Shown here in pieces: positions 19,500 to 22,392 of a stretch of 22,392 nucleotides of DNA; the first letter of the stretch is position 1, and the number at the start of each line of letters is the position of its first letter. The DNA is from a virus. The position numbers were made by a program, and so were the translations under genes. A model generated the notes under the pieces. The model was not told the DNA's origin. It did not search any database and saw only the letters and a list, made by a program, of their open reading frames with translations. The stretch lies in IMG/VR virus record IMGVR_UViG_3300024344_000139, positions 1 to 22,392 of that record; one strand, written 5' to 3'.

Positions 19500-19822
19500 T
19501 GGCACACGCTAAAGGTAAATACGCAAAAGCAATTTCTGATAGAAGTGGGTTAGAATTTCCTTATAAAGAAATGATGAAAGAATGGAATGGTTCTATGGTT
19601 CATAAATCAGAATTTGAAACAAGACACCCTCAAGATGAACCAAGTAAACATGCTGTGGATGCAGAAAGTTTAAGAGATGCAAGGCCGGCTAGAAATGAAC
19701 CAGTTGAAGTCAATGTCGGTGGTGTTGGATTTTTTGATCATAACAATACAATGAAATTAGAAGTGAAAAAACCACCAACGGTTGTTCCAATGATTGGAAC
19801 AGTAACAGTGAGCACATCATGA
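19499..19822 (+). CDS. Conserved virion-associated protein, 107 aa
   Basis: This 107-residue protein begins MAHAKGKYAKAISDRSGLEF and continues PYKEMMKEWNGSMVHKSEFE. I recall this conserved pattern from marine phages, always among head-tail genes and unannotated. The middle contains HPQDEPSKHAVDAESLRDARP, a loop-rich stretch, and the C-terminus is short beta strands (PPTVVPMIGTVTV). The start lies in the stop of the first adaptor (TAATG), and the stop overlaps the second adaptor's ATG, so it is translated with both adaptors. A connector-interface role is plausible. Confidence 0.75.
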   Translation: MAHAKGKYAKAISDRSGLEFPYKEMMKEWNGSMVHKSEFETRHPQDEPSKHAVDAESLRDARPARNEPVEVNVGGVGFFDHNNTMKLEVKKPPTVVPMIGTVTVSTS

Positions 19823-20502
19823 CGACATACGCGAAATTAACAACACAAATTTTAAATTATACTGAAACAAGCACTGATGTTTTATCTTCAACTATTACAG
19901 ATGATTTTATTGAACATACTGAAAATAGAATTTTTAGAAGCATTGATATAGATGCATTTAAATCACATCAATACGCGTCATTAACAGCGAGCACACCTTT
20001 TTTATCACTACCAGGTGGATCTAATCCATCTCCAACATCTTTGGCTACAATTAGAACAGTTCACATTTATCCTGCTTCTGGTACAGCAACAAGGACATTT
20101 TTAGAACAAAGAGATTTAAGTTTTATGAATGAATACTGGCCGAACAGAGCTTCAACATCTACACCAAAATATTGGGCGTGGTGGGATGATAACACAATTT
20201 ATCTTGCGCCAACGCCAGATTCAGCATATAATATAGAATTAGGAATTACTAGATTACCAACAAGACTATCTAGTTCTAACACAACCTCATGGTTGGGAGA
20301 TAATGCTCCGTCAGCATTGCTTTATGGATGTCTTGCAGAAGCCTTCAAATTCTTGAAGGGACCAGCTGAAATGCTGCAATTATATGAACAATCATATCAA
20401 CGTGCCATTCAAGACTTGATGATAGAACAACAAGGAAGGCATAGAAGAGATGAATATATGCAAGGAGCTTTGAGAACTCCTTTGCAATCAAAAAACCCAT
20501 AG
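19819..20502 (+). CDS. Second head-tail adaptor/connector-like protein, 227 aa
   Basis: This 227-residue protein starts MTTYAKLTTQILNYTETSTD, with FIEHTENRIFRSIDIDAFKS, a FLSLPGGSNP turn, TPKYWAWWDDNTIYLAPTPD and a C-terminal LLYGCLAEAFKFLKGPAEML helix. It ends in a basic QGRHRRDEYMQG segment. This resembles the phage adaptor or gp4/gp6-like connector families, in which an N-terminal helical part docks on the ring above and a beta domain follows. It is the second such gene within 1 kb. It overlaps the 107-aa gene by 4 bases (ATGA). Confidence 0.75.
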   Translation: MTTYAKLTTQILNYTETSTDVLSSTITDDFIEHTENRIFRSIDIDAFKSHQYASLTASTPFLSLPGGSNPSPTSLATIRTVHIYPASGTATRTFLEQRDLSFMNEYWPNRASTSTPKYWAWWDDNTIYLAPTPDSAYNIELGITRLPTRLSSSNTTSWLGDNAPSALLYGCLAEAFKFLKGPAEMLQLYEQSYQRAIQDLMIEQQGRHRRDEYMQGALRTPLQSKNP

Positions 20503-20511
20503 GAGGAAAAC

Positions 20512-20943
20512 ATGGCAATAACTCAAGCTGTCGCAACTAGTTTTAAACAAGAAATACTCCAGGAAGGGCATGATTTTACAGCCACGACTGGTGATACGTT
20601 TAAAATTGCATTGTATTCAAGTTCAGCTACTTTAAGTGCTTCAACAACTGCTTATTCCAGCACAAATGAAGTTTCTGATTCAGGAACATACACAGCTGGT
20701 GGTGGTTCACTTACAGCGGTAACTCCAACAACTTCTGGAACTACTGCTATTTGTGATTTTGCCGATATATCATTTACATCAGCAACAATTACAGCTCGTG
20801 GAGCATTAGTTTATAATAGTAGCAATTCAAATAAAGCGGTATGTGTATTGGATTTTGGAGGCGATAAAACGTCAACAAGTGGAACATTTACAATTCAATT
20901 TCCAACAGCAGACGCAAGTAATGCTATACTACGATTAGCGTAA
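20512..20943 (+). CDS. Virion/tail protein, 143 aa
   Basis: This 143-residue protein begins MAITQAVATSFKQEILQEGHDF and continues TGDTFKIALYSSSATLSAST, TYTAGGGSLTAVTPTTSGTT and an ARGALVYN segment. This is the well-known phage structural pattern, common next to tail or fibre genes. It is Ser/Thr/Ala-rich and beta-sandwich-like. Such proteins are found in virions, but the exact location is not established from the sequence. AGGAGG precedes the start, and the fibre gene follows after 10 bases. Confidence 0.8.
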   Translation: MAITQAVATSFKQEILQEGHDFTATTGDTFKIALYSSSATLSASTTAYSSTNEVSDSGTYTAGGGSLTAVTPTTSGTTAICDFADISFTSATITARGALVYNSSNSNKAVCVLDFGGDKTSTSGTFTIQFPTADASNAILRLA

Positions 20944-20953
20944 AGGATAACAA

Positions 20954-22392
20954 ATGGCTCTAGTACTTAATGATAGAGTAAAAGAAACATCAACAACTAC
21001 TGGAACAGGTACCCTTAATCTAAGCGGAGCTGTTTCAGGATTTGAAACGTTTGTTGCAGGGGTTGGTGATGGTAACACAACATATTATGCTATTGTTAAT
21101 CGTGATGCAGATGAATGGGAAGTAGGATTAGGAACAGTTACTGACGCATCTACTGACACATTAGCAAGAACAAGTGTTATTACAAGCTCTAATAGTGATT
21201 CAGCAACTGATTTTAGTGCTGGAACAAAAGACGTATTTGTAACTTTACCAGCAAGCAAAGCAGTTTTTGAAGATAATGGTTCTGATGTTACTTTACCAGA
21301 TGATCTTATTTTAGGATCAGATTCAGCAGTTTTAAAATTTGGTGCTGACTCTGACACAACTTTAACTCATACTGATGGCACAGGTTTAACATTAAATAGT
21401 ACAAACAAATTAACTTTTAGAGATACTGCTTTATATATTAATTCATCTACAGATGGACAATTAGACATTGTTGCAGATACAGAAGTACAAATAGCAGCTA
21501 CAACAATAGACATCAATGGAGCTATTGCAATGGATGGTGCTATAACTGGCGCTACTAATATTACTTTAACTGGTGAACTAGATGCAGCAACTGGTGATTT
21601 TTCTGGAGATGTAGATATTGATGGAACACTAGAAGCTGATGCAATCACTGTCGATGGAACAACATTAGCAGAATTTATCGCTGATACAACAGGAGCAATG
21701 GTTAGTAGTAATACCGAAACAGGTATAACTGTAACTTATCAAGATGGTGATAATACTATAGATTTTGCATTAGCGGCGGCACAAACAACAATTACATCTT
21801 TACTTGCAACAGATATTAAAATTGGTGAAGATGATCAAACCAAAATAGATTTTGAAACAGCAGATGAAATACATTTTTATGCAAACAATACAGAACAAGT
21901 TTATCTTGGTGATAATATATTTGGTCCACAATCAGATAGTGATGTAGATTTAGGTGCTACTGGCGTAAGATGGAAAGATGCTTTTGTAGATTCAATTACA
22001 GTAACTGGTGAAGTTGATGGTGCTAGTTTAGATATTTCTGGTGACGCTGATATAGATGGTACACTTGAAGCAGACGCAATAACTGTAGATGGAACAGCAT
22101 TAGCAACATTTATTAGAGATACAGTTGGAACTAATATGCTTTCTAGTAATACAGAAAGTGGTATTAGTGTAACTTATGATACAACAAATGATAATATAGA
22201 TTTTGCAATATCCGCAGCCCAAACAACAATTACTTCAATTTTAGCAACAGATGTTAAGATTGGAGAAGATGACCAAACGAAAATAGATTTTGAAACTGCT
22301 GACACAATTCATTTTTATGCAGGTAATGAAAATCAATTAATTTTAACAGATGGTGCATTAACACCAGCTAGTAATGCGATTGTCGATTTAGG
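20954..22392 (+). CDS. Tail fibre-like protein, N-terminal 479 codons (partial)
   Basis: The frame is open from the ATG at 20954 to the window end, so the C-terminus is missing. The N-terminal 100 residues (MALVLNDRVKETSTTTGTGT, TYYAIVNRDADEWEVGLGTV, FVTLPASKAVFED) form the attachment domain found in marine-phage fibre or tail proteins. From about residue 200 the protein is low-complexity Asp/Gly/Thr beta structure with 145-residue tandem repeats. Each contains DIDGTLEADAITVDGT, SSNTE, AQTTITS and KIGEDDQTKIDFETAD, which suggests a trimeric fibre shaft with a receptor-binding end beyond the window. AAGGATAACAA precedes the ATG, after a 10-base gap. Confidence 0.85.
   Translation, partial: MALVLNDRVKETSTTTGTGTLNLSGAVSGFETFVAGVGDGNTTYYAIVNRDADEWEVGLGTVTDASTDTLARTSVITSSNSDSATDFSAGTKDVFVTLPASKAVFEDNGSDVTLPDDLILGSDSAVLKFGADSDTTLTHTDGTGLTLNSTNKLTFRDTALYINSSTDGQLDIVADTEVQIAATTIDINGAIAMDGAITGATNITLTGELDAATGDFSGDVDIDGTLEADAITVDGTTLAEFIADTTGAMVSSNTETGITVTYQDGDNTIDFALAAAQTTITSLLATDIKIGEDDQTKIDFETADEIHFYANNTEQVYLGDNIFGPQSDSDVDLGATGVRWKDAFVDSITVTGEVDGASLDISGDADIDGTLEADAITVDGTALATFIRDTVGTNMLSSNTESGISVTYDTTNDNIDFAISAAQTTITSILATDVKIGEDDQTKIDFETADTIHFYAGNENQLILTDGALTPASNAIVDL
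21614..22048 (+). repeat. Fibre repeat unit 1 (435 bp, 145 codons)
   Basis: This unit starts at DIDGTLEADAITVDG (residue 221 of the fibre). It is followed in register by unit 2 from 22049, with the same block order. The DNA differs at many third positions while the protein blocks stay near-identical, so the duplication is not very recent. Confidence 0.8.
22049..22392 (+). repeat. Fibre repeat unit 2 (truncated by window end)
   Basis: The first 344 bases of a second unit are present, starting at residue 366. It retains the DIDGTLEADAITVDG, AQTTITS and KIGEDDQTKIDFETAD blocks, with substitutions such as TTLAEF to TALATF. Confidence 0.75.

Noticed and set aside
21085-21648. Two minus-strand frames opposite the fibre gene
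   Set aside because: They mirror the repetitive Thr/Asp/Ala codons of the fibre, giving Ser/Val/Ala-rich peptides, and have no ribosome-binding site.

Overview
The window is a stretch of a tailed double-stranded DNA phage genome (or prophage-like contig). It is A+T-rich and very compact. The structural gene set (large terminase, portal, Cpn10-like co-chaperonin, scaffold, HK97-type major capsid protein, two P22-gp4-like adaptors, a 'MALVLNDRVKE'-type fibre) is the kind found in uncultured marine podovirus-like phages of alphaproteobacteria, including pelagiphages. This placement comes from recognising families, not from a database search. The early genes use AGAAAGG as ribosome-binding site, which pairs with a 16S 3' end in CCUUUCU. 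That end is characteristic of alphaproteobacteria and supports such a host. No integrase, polymerase, endolysin, tRNA or CRISPR array is visible.

Left arm, minus strand (1-2009): eight small genes read leftward from a promoter near 2034-2061. They are joined by ATGA stop/start overlaps, and the last is cut by the window edge. One is a member of the phage family often labelled pyrimidine-dimer glycosylase; the first-listed, partial gene may be a 2OG-Fe(II) oxygenase; the rest are unknown.

Left arm, plus strand (2075-6528): ten small genes in short transcription cassettes. They include a GP88-family protein, a VRR-NUC/PD-(D/E)XK nuclease, a zinc-ribbon protein and a DUF2958 protein. Most cassettes start with a promoter-like segment carrying an inverted repeat over the -10 region (TCC...GGA type) followed by an AGAAAGG site. 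Two cassettes share a perfect 38-bp promoter repeat, and two clear intrinsic terminators lie at 5001-5032 and 5975-6002. The boundary with the structural module (6524-6754) holds a long hairpin, a 14-bp palindrome, a four-tract G-quadruplex motif and a promoter whose -10 is ten bases from the terL start.

Structural module (6764-22392, all plus strand): terL; an unknown 454-aa protein and a 102-aa protein; portal; a run of small genes including a Cys-rich protein, membrane proteins and a holin-like protein; co-chaperonin; scaffold; a conserved head protein; a decoration-like protein with a potentially masked ribosome-binding site; major capsid protein; a leaky-terminator-type hairpin; further virion proteins; two adaptors; and the first 479 codons of a fibre protein built from 145-residue repeats. 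Five coding regions too short or incomplete for a simple long-ORF scan were found by reading: 1-276, 1594-1728, 8201-8290, 12802-12939 and 13335-13505. The fibre gene from 20954 is also open at the window edge.
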